Shown here: piece by piece, positions 24,901 to 32,821 of the stretch
How the letters are laid out: each line of letters begins with the position of its first letter
Numbering within the stretch: position 1 is the stretch's first letter
Assembly (NCBI GenBank): GCA_025358725.1
Contig: JANYIT010000324.1
Coordinates: 1-35,351 of the forward strand
DNA length: 35,351 nucleotides
Source of the DNA: Chamaesiphon sp. GL140_3_metabinner_129_sub
Lineage (GTDB): Bacteria > Cyanobacteriota > Cyanobacteriia > Cyanobacteriales > Chamaesiphonaceae
Reading direction: 5' to 3'
Notes under the pieces: model-generated
Told to the model about the DNA's origin: nothing
What the model saw: only the letters and a program-made list of their open reading frames with translations
Databases searched by the model: none
Position numbers and translations under genes: made by a program

Positions 24901-26891
24901 AGATCCCACATCAGCCGTCCGCGAGTTGCCACGAGCAGCAAGGCATCTTCAAGACTGAAGACTCCCGCTAGACAAGCAGATACAAATTCCCCAATACTAT
25001 GCCCGATCGTTGCGTGGGGAATTATCCCCCAACTGCGCCACAGTTGGGCGAGGGCATATTCTGTGACAAATAAGGCTGGTTGGGTATAAAAGGTTTGCTC
25101 CAAAGAAATTGCCGCAGTTGCCGCATCATCAGCGGCAGGATACATAATCGATCGTAAGTCCACACCCATCAACGGCGTGAGGATCTCCGCACAGCGATCG
25201 ACTATGGCTCTAAATCCAGGTTCATCATGGTAGAGCGTGACACCCATATTTACATATTGCGAACCTTGCCCCGGAAACATAAATACGATCTCGGGATTTT
25301 GGACTGCTGTCTGACGAGTCAAGACTCGACGAGGATCACCCGACAAGGCTCGAACAGCATCAGCCGAATCTTGACAAACAACACAACTGCGATGGTTAAA
25401 TGCTTTCCGTCCACGTCGGAGGGTATAGGCGACATCCGCCAGATCAAGATCGGGGTTGGATTCCAGATCGGCCTGTAAATTGCTGGTGGCGGTAGCCAGA
25501 GCCGAACTAGTTTTCGCAGATAGTAGCAATAGCTGTTGGGGGCGAGAGCTACCGGAAGGTTGGACAGGAGGGGCTTCTTCGACCACTAAATGAACATTCG
25601 TACCGCCGACCCCAAAAGAACTCACCCCCGCTCGGCGGGGACTCTCACCTTTGGGCCATGCCATCAACTCAGTATTGACGTAGAAGGGACTATTTTCGAG
25701 ATCGAGTTTGGGGTTGGGAGTCTCAAAATTGATACTAGGGGGAATCTGTTGCCGATCGAGAGCTAAAGCTGTTTTAATTAACCCGACAACGCCAGAGGCA
25801 TCGGCAAGATGTCCGAGATTGCTTTTAATTGACCCGATCGCACAAAATTGTTTAGCAGCCGTTTGGAGCCGAAATGCCTGAGTCAGAGCCGCGATCTCGA
25901 TCGGATCGCCCATTTGCGTCCCCGTCCCGTGAGCCTCAATATAAGAAATGGTATCAGGGTGAAAATCAGCATAAGCTTGAGCCATCGCGATCGCTTGTGC
26001 TTGTCCCTCCACACTTGGAGCTGAAAAACTGACCTTATCAGCCCCATCATTATTGACCGCTACACCGCGAATAACCGCATAAATCCGATCTCGATCGGCA
26101 AGTGCCTCATCTAACCGCTTCAGCACCACTAACCCCGCACCGTTGCTAAATACCGTCCCCTGCGCCTGAGCATCAAACGGCCGACAATGCCCATCGGGGG
26201 CAAAAATGCTCCCCTCTTGATACAAATAGCCACTATTTTGGGGTGAAAGCACCGCCACCGCCCCCGCCACTGCCAGATCGCACTGATAACTGGTTAAAGC
26301 TTGAAAAGCCTGACTGACTGCCACCAAAGAACTCGAACAAGAGGTACTAACACTGACACTCGGCCCCTTGAGATTGAGCTTATAAGAAGCACGAGTTGTC
26401 AAATAGTCTTTTTCACTCGCAAACAGCATCTGCAACTCACCGATGCGATCGATGATGTCCTGACGACCCGCCAGGTGGTTGGCAAAATAAGTATTATTAC
26501 AACATCCACCATATAGCCCAATTAGACCATCAAATGCTTCTGGCTCATAACCAGCATTTTCTAATGCCGCAACTACTAGTTCCAAGAAAATTCGAGCTTG
26601 AGGATCGATGACCTCAGCATCACGTGTATTAATCCCAAAGAAAGCAGCATCAAAAGATGCTACCTCAGCAATAATTCCTCTCGCTTTGATATAGTTGGGA
26701 TCTTGAATTAAATCTGGATTGATACTCGGATCTAAATCCCGATCTTCAAAGAAAGTTGTTGACTCGATCCCCTGACAAAGATTTTGCCAGAGCTGCTCAA
26801 TGCCATTAGCTCCAGGAAATTTGCCGACCATCCCAATAATAGCAATACCATCAAGGGCCTCTTGGTTTTCTGCTGTTTGGATGTCACTCAT
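21942..26891 (-). CDS. Hybrid PKS: KS - AT(malonyl) - ACP - aminotransferase
   Basis: The 1649-residue type I PKS has no KR, DH, ER or methyltransferase. The ketosynthase (about 12-440) has catalytic Cys185 in VSTSCSSS and His321/His361 in HGTGT and SNLGHL. The acyltransferase (about 530-870) has GHSIGE (Ser632) and HAFHS (728-732), which mark malonyl-CoA. The ACP (about 930-1005) has EMGLDSLSL with Ser966. After a long Pro/Ala-rich linker comes a class III, GSA-type aminotransferase (about 1130-1590) with Asp1397 (IFDEVVTGFR) and PLP lysine Lys1425 (TYGKVVGGG). This ACP-aminotransferase order is known from mycosubtilin, iturin and microcystin synthases, where a beta-keto thioester becomes a beta-amino thioester. 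The tail GRDPQGNPAWFIPDPN usually leads into a C domain; here the C domain is in the next protein. Confidence 0.95.
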   Translation of the reverse strand: MSDIQTAENQEALDGIAIIGMVGKFPGANGIEQLWQNLCQGIESTTFFEDRDLDPSINPDLIQDPNYIKARGIIAEVASFDAAFFGINTRDAEVIDPQARIFLELVVAALENAGYEPEAFDGLIGLYGGCCNNTYFANHLAGRQDIIDRIGELQMLFASEKDYLTTRASYKLNLKGPSVSVSTSCSSSLVAVSQAFQALTSYQCDLAVAGAVAVLSPQNSGYLYQEGSIFAPDGHCRPFDAQAQGTVFSNGAGLVVLKRLDEALADRDRIYAVIRGVAVNNDGADKVSFSAPSVEGQAQAIAMAQAYADFHPDTISYIEAHGTGTQMGDPIEIAALTQAFRLQTAAKQFCAIGSIKSNLGHLADASGVVGLIKTALALDRQQIPPSINFETPNPKLDLENSPFYVNTELMAWPKGESPRRAGVSSFGVGGTNVHLVVEEAPPVQPSGSSRPQQLLLLSAKTSSALATATSNLQADLESNPDLDLADVAYTLRRGRKAFNHRSCVVCQDSADAVRALSGDPRRVLTRQTAVQNPEIVFMFPGQGSQYVNMGVTLYHDEPGFRAIVDRCAEILTPLMGVDLRSIMYPAADDAATAAISLEQTFYTQPALFVTEYALAQLWRSWGIIPHATIGHSIGEFVSACLAGVFSLEDALLLVATRGRLMWDLPRGSMLSVRLPAAEIEPRLSADLAIAAINGPSLCVVSGPEPAIATLQAELEAQEIVCRHLHTSHAFHSPMMDSIIAPFAAVAQQVKLSPPQLPFVSTVTGDWITDAQATDPHYWANHLRQTVRFAQGIQTIWQRPERVLLEVGPRTTTATLARQQAQDIQTQIAISSLGDRSDSTTEWTALLQALGQLWLAGVAINWDNFEGAEIRSRIPLSTYPFDRQHFWIDPSPHPNSNQPNPVAVDLPTLPTSQPQLETVMSPTLLERSASRHELLITLLQEVFTATSGLEMGKMNESTTFLEMGLDSLSLTQVGLALKKKFKVKVTLRQLLEISPTFGTLAEFLLQVLPPEVLPAEVPTIVAPLVTIAPTAPMPLPTVAVAPLTQPEIAPNFLPQAVSSSFVESVIDRQLQLMTQQLALLGNNHVLPVPIVPTPTAIPLERVSSPQNEKSNTATAIGTIDPQQTPSPELLRSRIELPNTSKNKTKTLTNGQRTYLDQIIYRYTQKTQKSKEFVGAHRAYLADPRTVSGFNPTLKEMVYPIVVNRSSGSKIWDIDGNEYVDLVSGFGLNLFGWSPAFVTAAITDQLQLGMEIGPQSPLAGEVAKLICELTDFDRAAFCNTDSEAVLGAVRIARTVTGRDLIAIFAGSYHGILDEVIVRGTKQLRSIPASPGIPAEMVANILVIDYDAPDALDLLRSRADELAAVIVEPVQSRSPAYQPRELLHQLREFTQQAGIALIFDEVVTGFRIHLGGAQAHFGVKADIATYGKVVGGGLPIGIIAGSSTYMDAFDGGKWQFGDDSIPEVGVTFFAGTFVRHPLALAAAKAVLTHLKQSGPSLQQQLNATTDRFVAELTAYFDQVGAPFTIQHFGSLFLLKYPPNFVDRDLLFYLLRAKGIYIYDRRPCFVTTAHTDADWAVVMTAFRESIDELQTAGFLSPPEPSVSRPLATVSHNGNQQLASQPPQPNAKLGRDPQGNPAWFIPDPNRTGKYFQIE

Positions 26892-26931
26892 TAGGAATTA
26901 AGGGGTAATGATTGAAGGGATAGGGTGTAAC

Positions 26932-26950
26932 TGTAATTGTAATTGTAATT
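26932..26950. repeat. Hexamer tandem repeat (TGTAAT x3)
   Basis: TGTAAT repeats three times 40-60 bases upstream of the PKS start, in the 115-base gap after the GT2-NRPS gene. It is probably slippage-prone spacer DNA with no assigned role. Confidence 0.5.
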
Positions 26951-27006
26951 TATACTCAATGTTTATCGTGGTTGGTATAAATATCAGCCAATACCGATGA
27001 TTTTAA

Positions 27007-30000
27007 TTATCTCCGACGACGAGCATTCGCTGCTTTTTGCTGCTGAGCACGATTTTTGAGTTGTAGCTCGGATTGTTGACTCTGTTGTTCGCCATTCAAA
27101 TATGCAGCTAATCTGGCAATTGTTGGATACTGAAATAGCTTGACAACAGCTATTTCAATCCCACCCAATTGCTGTTGAATTCCTGCGGCAACTTGAAGAA
27201 TAGAGATTGAATGTCCACCCAATTCAAAGAAATTGCGATCGATCCCAATCTGTTGTTGACCTAAAACTTCCGACCAAATGGCGACGAGGATTTCTTCTGT
27301 TGGATTTCTGGGTGCAGATCCAGTGGCTAAATTGCGTTGAGTTGAATTGGGTGGCGATCGATGATTGGATGATGATAAAACAGGATCACTACCGAGCAGC
27401 CGACTCTCGATTTTATTTGCCAACAATGCCCGTCGATCGACTTTACCGTTAATTGTCAGTGGCAATGCTTTGACGATCGCAAACGTCGTCGGCAACATGT
27501 ATATGGGTAGTTGTTGAGCTAGAAATTCACGCAGTTCATCAATTGTGAGTTGATGATTTTGGGTAACTAAATAAGCTACTAATCGTCTATCCCCAGGTAG
27601 ATCCTCACGGACAATTACGGTGTTTTCATCGATCGCCGGATGTTGACTCAGCACAGCTTCGATCTCGCCTAGCTCGATCCGAAATCCGCGAATTTTGACC
27701 TGAGTATCGATCCGTCCGAGATACTCCAGAGTGCCATCTGCCAAATAACGCGCCAAGTCACCAGTTCGATATAGTCGTGCGGTTGGATCTTGACTGAAAG
27801 GGTGCTGAATAAATCGCGCTGTTGTCAATTCATTTCGCCGCCAATAGCCCTGTGCTACGCCAGCACCACCTATATACATTTCACCACTGATCCCGATCGG
27901 TACAGGCTGAAGATAGGCATCTAAGAGGTAAACTTGTAAGTCAGGAATCGGTCGTCCGATCAAACTCCCAGTAGCGTTGACATCCTCACGAGTCAGCGGA
28001 CGATAAGTGACATGCACGGTAGTTTCGGTAATCCCATACATATTAACCAATTGAGGCACTGTATCGCCATGTCGATCAAACCAAGGTGCTAAACTAGCTA
28101 AGTTCAGTGCTTCACCCCCAAAAATGATCAGTCGCAAGCTTAATTGCTCGCTTAGATCCAACCGTTGATCGATCTTGATTAATTGATAAAAAGCGGATGG
28201 CGTTTGGTTGAGCACTGTAACTCGCTCGGATACGAGTAATTGGTAAAATGCGGTGGGATCTCGACTTACCAAATAGGGCACGATCACAACTCGTCCACCA
28301 TAAAATAATGCGCCCCAGATTTCCCAGACAGAAAAGTCAAAGGCGAAAGAATGAAATAGTGTCCAAACATCCCGCTCGTTAAAACGGTACCAATCTTCGG
28401 TAGCGGTAAATAACCGAACAACATTATCATGATTGACCAATACACCTTTAGGCTGTCCGGTCGATCCTGATGTATAAATCACATAAGCCAAATTATGCGA
28501 TTGTCCACGATCGGCTAGATTAGCAGTAGGATACTCACCAATCACCTGAAGATCTGTATCTAAACAAATAACCTGTTCACAACTAGGCAAATTAGTCAGC
28601 AAGACAGATTCAGTTACCAAGATTTTGACTTGGGCATCGGTGAGGATGTATTCTAATCGATCAGCAGGATTGCTCGGATCTAGCGGGAGATAGGCTCCAC
28701 CCGCTTTGAGAATTCCCAAAATTCCGACGATTGTCTCGATCGATCGTTCGACGCAGATCCCCACCAATTCAGCCACCTGCACGCCCAATTCTTGTAAGTG
28801 GTGCGCCAATTGATTTGCTCGACTATTTAACTCTCGATAGGTAAGCTGTTCTCCTTCAAAACAGATCGCGATTCGATCGGGATGTTGGGCTACCTGCTCC
28901 TCAAACAAGTGATGGATACATTTACCCAAACAGTAGTCTTGAAGCAAATCTCCAGCTCCAATCAGATGCTGTCGCTCGATCTCAGTCAATAATGGTAATT
29001 CGGAGATTGACTGTGTTGGGTTGGCGACAATTGCCGTTAGTAAATTGTGGAAATGCCCATTCAATCGATCGATCGTCGCCGCATCAAATAAGTCTGAATT
29101 GTAGATCCATTGCCCCTCTAATCTCTGACTAGTTTGTTTGAAAAATAACGTGAGATCGAACTTGGCGGTGTCCCGTTCATTCGTCCACGGAATGGCGGTA
29201 AGACTAGAAAGCTCAATCTTGTCAAAGGGCAAATCCGCCTCAAACACAAAGGTTACTTGAAGCTGTAAATCTTCAATTAGCTCGATCGGGACTGTTTGAT
29301 GACTCTGTGCTAAAGTAACAACCCGATCCACCTGTTTAACCAACGCTTGAAATGATGGATTGCTGGCTAAATCAGTCCGCACCGCTACCGCATTTACAAA
29401 AATTTCGGCATCAATCCGCTCGATCGTGGGAATACCCACAATCAGATCTTCTGTGCCCGTATAGCGGTAGAGCAGAGTATTAAATATTGTCAGTAGTGTG
29501 GTAGATAGCGTAGTACCTTGCTGCTGACTGAGCAAATTGAGTGCTGTAGTTAGCTCTCGATCTATCGCAAAAGATTTAGACTTGCCCTGAAAAGTCTGTA
29601 GTAATTGTCTGGGGCGATCGATGGGCAGTGATAATAATTCTGACGCTCCGCCCAGTTGTGCTTGCCAGTAAGCTAATGAAGATTGAATCGGTAACTCGCG
29701 CAATTGTGCGCGTAAAGCCAACTCTGCCGACGCATGAACTTCTCGATCGATTAATTCCAATCGCGGATCGTAATTTAACAGCAATCGCAGATTCCCTAAT
29801 GCCGCCACCCAGTTTTTAGCCTGAACACAGCGCATCATCTCATAAGGTAGTCGATCTCCATAAAATTTGATCGCAGCCGATCTACCACATTCATAAGCCG
29901 TCAGATCGGCTCCATTACCAGCTTGTTGCAGATAATCCCACTCCAAATCGTAAGCCTGTAACGTAATCATCAGCATTTTTGCAGACTGACTAGATACATT

Positions 30001-30645
30001 ACTCCCGTGGTAACGATATTCAGACACTACTTGATCGTGAAAGTAAATCGGAAACTTTCGCCCAACGCGAAGATATAAATTCAGATCCTCCATCACGATC
30101 TCACTTGACTCAAACCCTCCCACAGTATCGATCGCCACTCGCCGAAACATTGCAGCAGCACACTGGATCTTGTGTTCGCCAGCTAAAACAGTTGCATAGC
30201 TAGCTACGATGGGTGGCTCATCAAAGAGTTTTTGGGTTGTATACGATCCATCGGGATTCATGACTTGGAATAGATATCTACCAAAAACAAAGCCAGCATC
30301 AGGATGAGCATTCAGGCAATTTATGCCAATTTCAATAGCCTCAGGCAACAGACAATCGTCACTATCGAGAAAAATTAGAGCCGATCCCTGGCTAACGCTA
30401 ATCCCCGTATTTCTAGCCCCAGCAAGACCCTGATTACTTTGGTAAATATATTTTACAGTTGGATAGCGATCGCAAACTAGCTTCGTGTCATCAGTTGAAC
30501 CATCATCAACAATAACAATCTCGACATCTGGGTAGGTTTGATTGATGACACTCTCAATTGCTGCTGGTAAAAATTTACCACTGTTATATGCTGGAATTAT
30601 AACGGAGACACTACCGTAGTTCAAGTTAGCTAAAGGTTGATGCAT
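27007..30645 (-). CDS. GT2 glycosyltransferase fused to half C domain - A(Thr) - PCP
   Basis: This 1212-residue fusion is the first gene of the line. Residues 10-245 are a GT2 (GT-A) glycosyltransferase: VSVIIPAYNSGKFLPAAIESV, VDDGSTDD (46-53), DSDD (94-97, metal-binding DxD) and the base region MEDLNLYLRVG (185-195). A helical stretch follows. Residues 316-555 match only the C-terminal lobe of a condensation domain, from SSLAYWQAQLGGASELLSLPIDRPR through DLIVGIPT and LFDAATIDRL; the lobe with HHxxxDG is absent. The A domain (575-1075) has TSGSTGQPKG (725-734) and code D770 F771 W774 N813 I841 G843 M869 V877 H878 K1068. This is DFWNIGMVHK, the threonine code. The PCP has GGHSIS (Ser1146), followed by a basic Gln/Ala/Arg tail. 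It should load Thr for the PKS. The GT2 acceptor is unknown; the Thr hydroxyl is an attractive guess. Confidence 0.95.
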   Translation of the reverse strand: MHQPLANLNYGSVSVIIPAYNSGKFLPAAIESVINQTYPDVEIVIVDDGSTDDTKLVCDRYPTVKYIYQSNQGLAGARNTGISVSQGSALIFLDSDDCLLPEAIEIGINCLNAHPDAGFVFGRYLFQVMNPDGSYTTQKLFDEPPIVASYATVLAGEHKIQCAAAMFRRVAIDTVGGFESSEIVMEDLNLYLRVGRKFPIYFHDQVVSEYRYHGSNVSSQSAKMLMITLQAYDLEWDYLQQAGNGADLTAYECGRSAAIKFYGDRLPYEMMRCVQAKNWVAALGNLRLLLNYDPRLELIDREVHASAELALRAQLRELPIQSSLAYWQAQLGGASELLSLPIDRPRQLLQTFQGKSKSFAIDRELTTALNLLSQQQGTTLSTTLLTIFNTLLYRYTGTEDLIVGIPTIERIDAEIFVNAVAVRTDLASNPSFQALVKQVDRVVTLAQSHQTVPIELIEDLQLQVTFVFEADLPFDKIELSSLTAIPWTNERDTAKFDLTLFFKQTSQRLEGQWIYNSDLFDAATIDRLNGHFHNLLTAIVANPTQSISELPLLTEIERQHLIGAGDLLQDYCLGKCIHHLFEEQVAQHPDRIAICFEGEQLTYRELNSRANQLAHHLQELGVQVAELVGICVERSIETIVGILGILKAGGAYLPLDPSNPADRLEYILTDAQVKILVTESVLLTNLPSCEQVICLDTDLQVIGEYPTANLADRGQSHNLAYVIYTSGSTGQPKGVLVNHDNVVRLFTATEDWYRFNERDVWTLFHSFAFDFSVWEIWGALFYGGRVVIVPYLVSRDPTAFYQLLVSERVTVLNQTPSAFYQLIKIDQRLDLSEQLSLRLIIFGGEALNLASLAPWFDRHGDTVPQLVNMYGITETTVHVTYRPLTREDVNATGSLIGRPIPDLQVYLLDAYLQPVPIGISGEMYIGGAGVAQGYWRRNELTTARFIQHPFSQDPTARLYRTGDLARYLADGTLEYLGRIDTQVKIRGFRIELGEIEAVLSQHPAIDENTVIVREDLPGDRRLVAYLVTQNHQLTIDELREFLAQQLPIYMLPTTFAIVKALPLTINGKVDRRALLANKIESRLLGSDPVLSSSNHRSPPNSTQRNLATGSAPRNPTEEILVAIWSEVLGQQQIGIDRNFFELGGHSISILQVAAGIQQQLGGIEIAVVKLFQYPTIARLAAYLNGEQQSQQSELQLKNRAQQQKAANARRRR

Positions 30646-31252
30646 GAATTTTTTATTCCCTGTAATAATTTTTTAGTTTTGGGATCGCAACCAAAATTAT
30701 CTATGTAGAGTAAACTACAAATTTTCAACTGGAGTATGAATCATCTGTAATGTCACTACTTCCAGTTATCTACCAGCAGAAGCTGCTCCAATACTTAAAT
30801 ACCAGCTCAACCGCATTTTTTTGTTTCAAACTTATTTTAGAGAGCTACATCGACATTTGCAATCTATCCGATCTGGCCTTAGACATAGACAATTCGATAT
30901 TGTTTTAGCTAGCTTTCAGCTACTTTATTAATTAGCTATCGTAATCACAAACATTATAGACTACTTAATTTATATATCTAATTTTTCGATAGTGGTACTA
31001 AATTTTCAACAGCCAGATGACTGAATCTATCTTTATTAATGGATCGGATTGGTTCTTTTGTGTTAGTTTTTATTTGGGCTAAATATTGTACTCCTAAAAA
31101 TTCGGCCAAACCATGATTGACATTACCCCTATTTTTTGGTGATGATGGTAGAACATATTTAAACAGAAATTAAACAAGTATTCCTAATTATTAGTGATTA
31201 AGATCACTGCAAAATTTTTATTTAACCCCATATACTTTATCGGAGCGATCGC
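30646..31252. promoter_or_regulatory. Divergent promoter region between NRPS/PKS line and sugar transferase gene
   Basis: These 607 AT-rich bases hold no gene and must contain the promoters of both the leftward 20-kb gene run and the rightward sugar transferase gene. A GTA-N8-TAC palindrome lies at 30705-30718. Near the right end TATACT (31231-31236) is a possible -10 for the plus-strand gene, with only a poor -35. No riboswitch or antiterminator structure was recognised. Confidence 0.55.
30705..30718 (-). promoter_or_regulatory. Candidate NtcA-type site (GTA-N8-TAC)
   Basis: GTAGAGTAAACTAC matches the cyanobacterial nitrogen regulator consensus GTA-N8-TAC and sits inside a TGTAG/CTACA inverted repeat, 60-73 bases before the GT2-NRPS start. 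No good -10 hexamer was found 20-23 bases downstream on the minus strand, and the short consensus arises by chance at a noticeable rate in 600 bases, so the call is weak. Confidence 0.3.
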
Positions 31253-32710
31253 ATGACCGATCTAAAAAAATCGGATAACACAGTTAATCTGTGGCAGACA
31301 GAAGATATTCGGGCGCGAAATCTATCAATTCGGTGGCAAACACTGATTACGAGCTTACAACTGATTATTTTAGTATTACTCGACACGGCGATGCTATTTG
31401 TGTCATGGACTGTCGCAGATCATCTTGGTACGCCCACCGTTGGTTTGCATATCGCTGACTCAATGATCCCAATTCTGGCAGTTAGTATCGGCACTCTTAC
31501 AGCATCAGGATTTTATGGAACTGATGATAAACTTCACCGATTTGCCAAGTTGTTCAGATCGTTGACGCTGGCACAAATTGTTGTATTAATCGCCGCTTTT
31601 TTCTACCAACCTGAATTATGGGTATCTCGTTCAGTTTTTTTGATTGCTTGGGTGCTAAATTTTTTCTTTGTTAGTTCGGCGAGATTATTGCTTGATTTCT
31701 GCACCATTCAGCTTCGCAAGCGCAATCCAATTTTCCAACAATCGATCGTCCTGGTGGGCAATCAAGTCGATATTGAGCATGTCAAAAAATTATTGAAGCG
31801 ATCCCGACAATTTAAAGTTGATAGTGTCATCGACTTGTCAGTTTGGGATATCCAACGTCAATTAGAACAGATTATCGCTCAAATTCGATCGCGTAACATT
31901 AGTGAGGTTTTTATTTGTTCTCAACAATTAATCGATAATCAAATTATCTTTTTTTGGAATTTAAAAGCAGCCGGAATTCATCTCAGAATAGTACCAACTG
32001 AACTAGAACTACCTCAACGATCTGCTGAGACCAAGATGATCGAAGAAATCCCCACTATTCGCTTTAAATCTTTACCAATTTTTGGGTTTAATTTTTGGTT
32101 GAAACGTATCCTCGATCTAATCGCCGCATCACTGATTTTATTAACCATATCACCGATTTTTTTACTAGTTGCAATTCTGGTCAAAAAAACATCTCCTGGA
32201 CCAATTTTTTACAAGCAGTATCGTGTTGGTTTAAAAGGTCGCCGCTTCCAAGTCTGGAAATTTCGGACGATGGTAGAAAATGCTAACGAACTGCAAAAAG
32301 AGCTAGAAGCGCAAAATGAAATTAAAGGTGGAGTCCTATTTAAAATCAAAGATGATCCTCGGATCACCAAAATTGGTAAATTCTTGCGCGACTATAGCAT
32401 CGACGAATTGCCACAATTGATCAATGTTTTGCAAGGAGAAATGAGTTTGGTTGGGCCACGTCCACTGCCCATCAGAGACTACGAGTTATCAATCCAAAAT
32501 GTCGCACAATTTTCTCGCGATCGATTTCTACGTTATGAAGTTTTACCTGGGATTACTGGGCTATGGCAAGTTAAAGGACGTGCGACCATTGAATCAGATG
32601 AAATTTTTTATTGGGATATGATTTATATTCTCCAATGGTCACTCACTCTCGATTTTAGAATTTTGCTCCAAACTATTAAGGTAGTCTTATTTAAGAAAGG
32701 ATCTTATTAA
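31253..32710 (+). CDS. Polyprenyl-phosphate sugar-1-phosphate transferase (WbaP/WcaJ type)
   Basis: The 485-residue enzyme should start lipid-linked glycan synthesis by moving a hexose-1-phosphate from a UDP-sugar to undecaprenyl phosphate. Residues 1-150 hold about four membrane segments. Residues 160-260 form a Rossmann-like CoA_binding_3-type domain (SIVLVGNQ...). The catalytic bacterial sugar transferase domain (280-485) starts FWLKRILDLIAASLILLTISPIFLLVAI and holds SPGPIFYKQYRVGLKGRRFQVWKFRTM, DDPRITKIGKFLRDYSIDELPQLINVLQGEMSLVGPRP (Asp384/Glu385) and GITGLWQVKGR. HIP1 (GCGATCGC) lies immediately before the ATG and GGAG is a usable Shine-Dalgarno. It is divergent from the NRPS/PKS and glycan run and is its likely initiating enzyme. 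The sugar is not predicted. Confidence 0.94.
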   Translation: MTDLKKSDNTVNLWQTEDIRARNLSIRWQTLITSLQLIILVLLDTAMLFVSWTVADHLGTPTVGLHIADSMIPILAVSIGTLTASGFYGTDDKLHRFAKLFRSLTLAQIVVLIAAFFYQPELWVSRSVFLIAWVLNFFFVSSARLLLDFCTIQLRKRNPIFQQSIVLVGNQVDIEHVKKLLKRSRQFKVDSVIDLSVWDIQRQLEQIIAQIRSRNISEVFICSQQLIDNQIIFFWNLKAAGIHLRIVPTELELPQRSAETKMIEEIPTIRFKSLPIFGFNFWLKRILDLIAASLILLTISPIFLLVAILVKKTSPGPIFYKQYRVGLKGRRFQVWKFRTMVENANELQKELEAQNEIKGGVLFKIKDDPRITKIGKFLRDYSIDELPQLINVLQGEMSLVGPRPLPIRDYELSIQNVAQFSRDRFLRYEVLPGITGLWQVKGRATIESDEIFYWDMIYILQWSLTLDFRILLQTIKVVLFKKGSY

Positions 32711-32821
32711 TTAAGCCAATTTTTTTAGTAACTAACTAAGACTACTGATAGAATTTTTTGGCATTATTTTGATAATCTTGTAAATCAGCGGTGAATAAAA
32801 AAATTCCCAGGTTTATATGTT

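Noticed and set aside
28981-29700. Half condensation domain considered as an epimerase or cyclase domain
   Set aside because: It lacks the N-terminal lobe common to C, E and Cy domains and has no E-domain motifs. The matched stretches are those of the ordinary C-domain C-terminal lobe.
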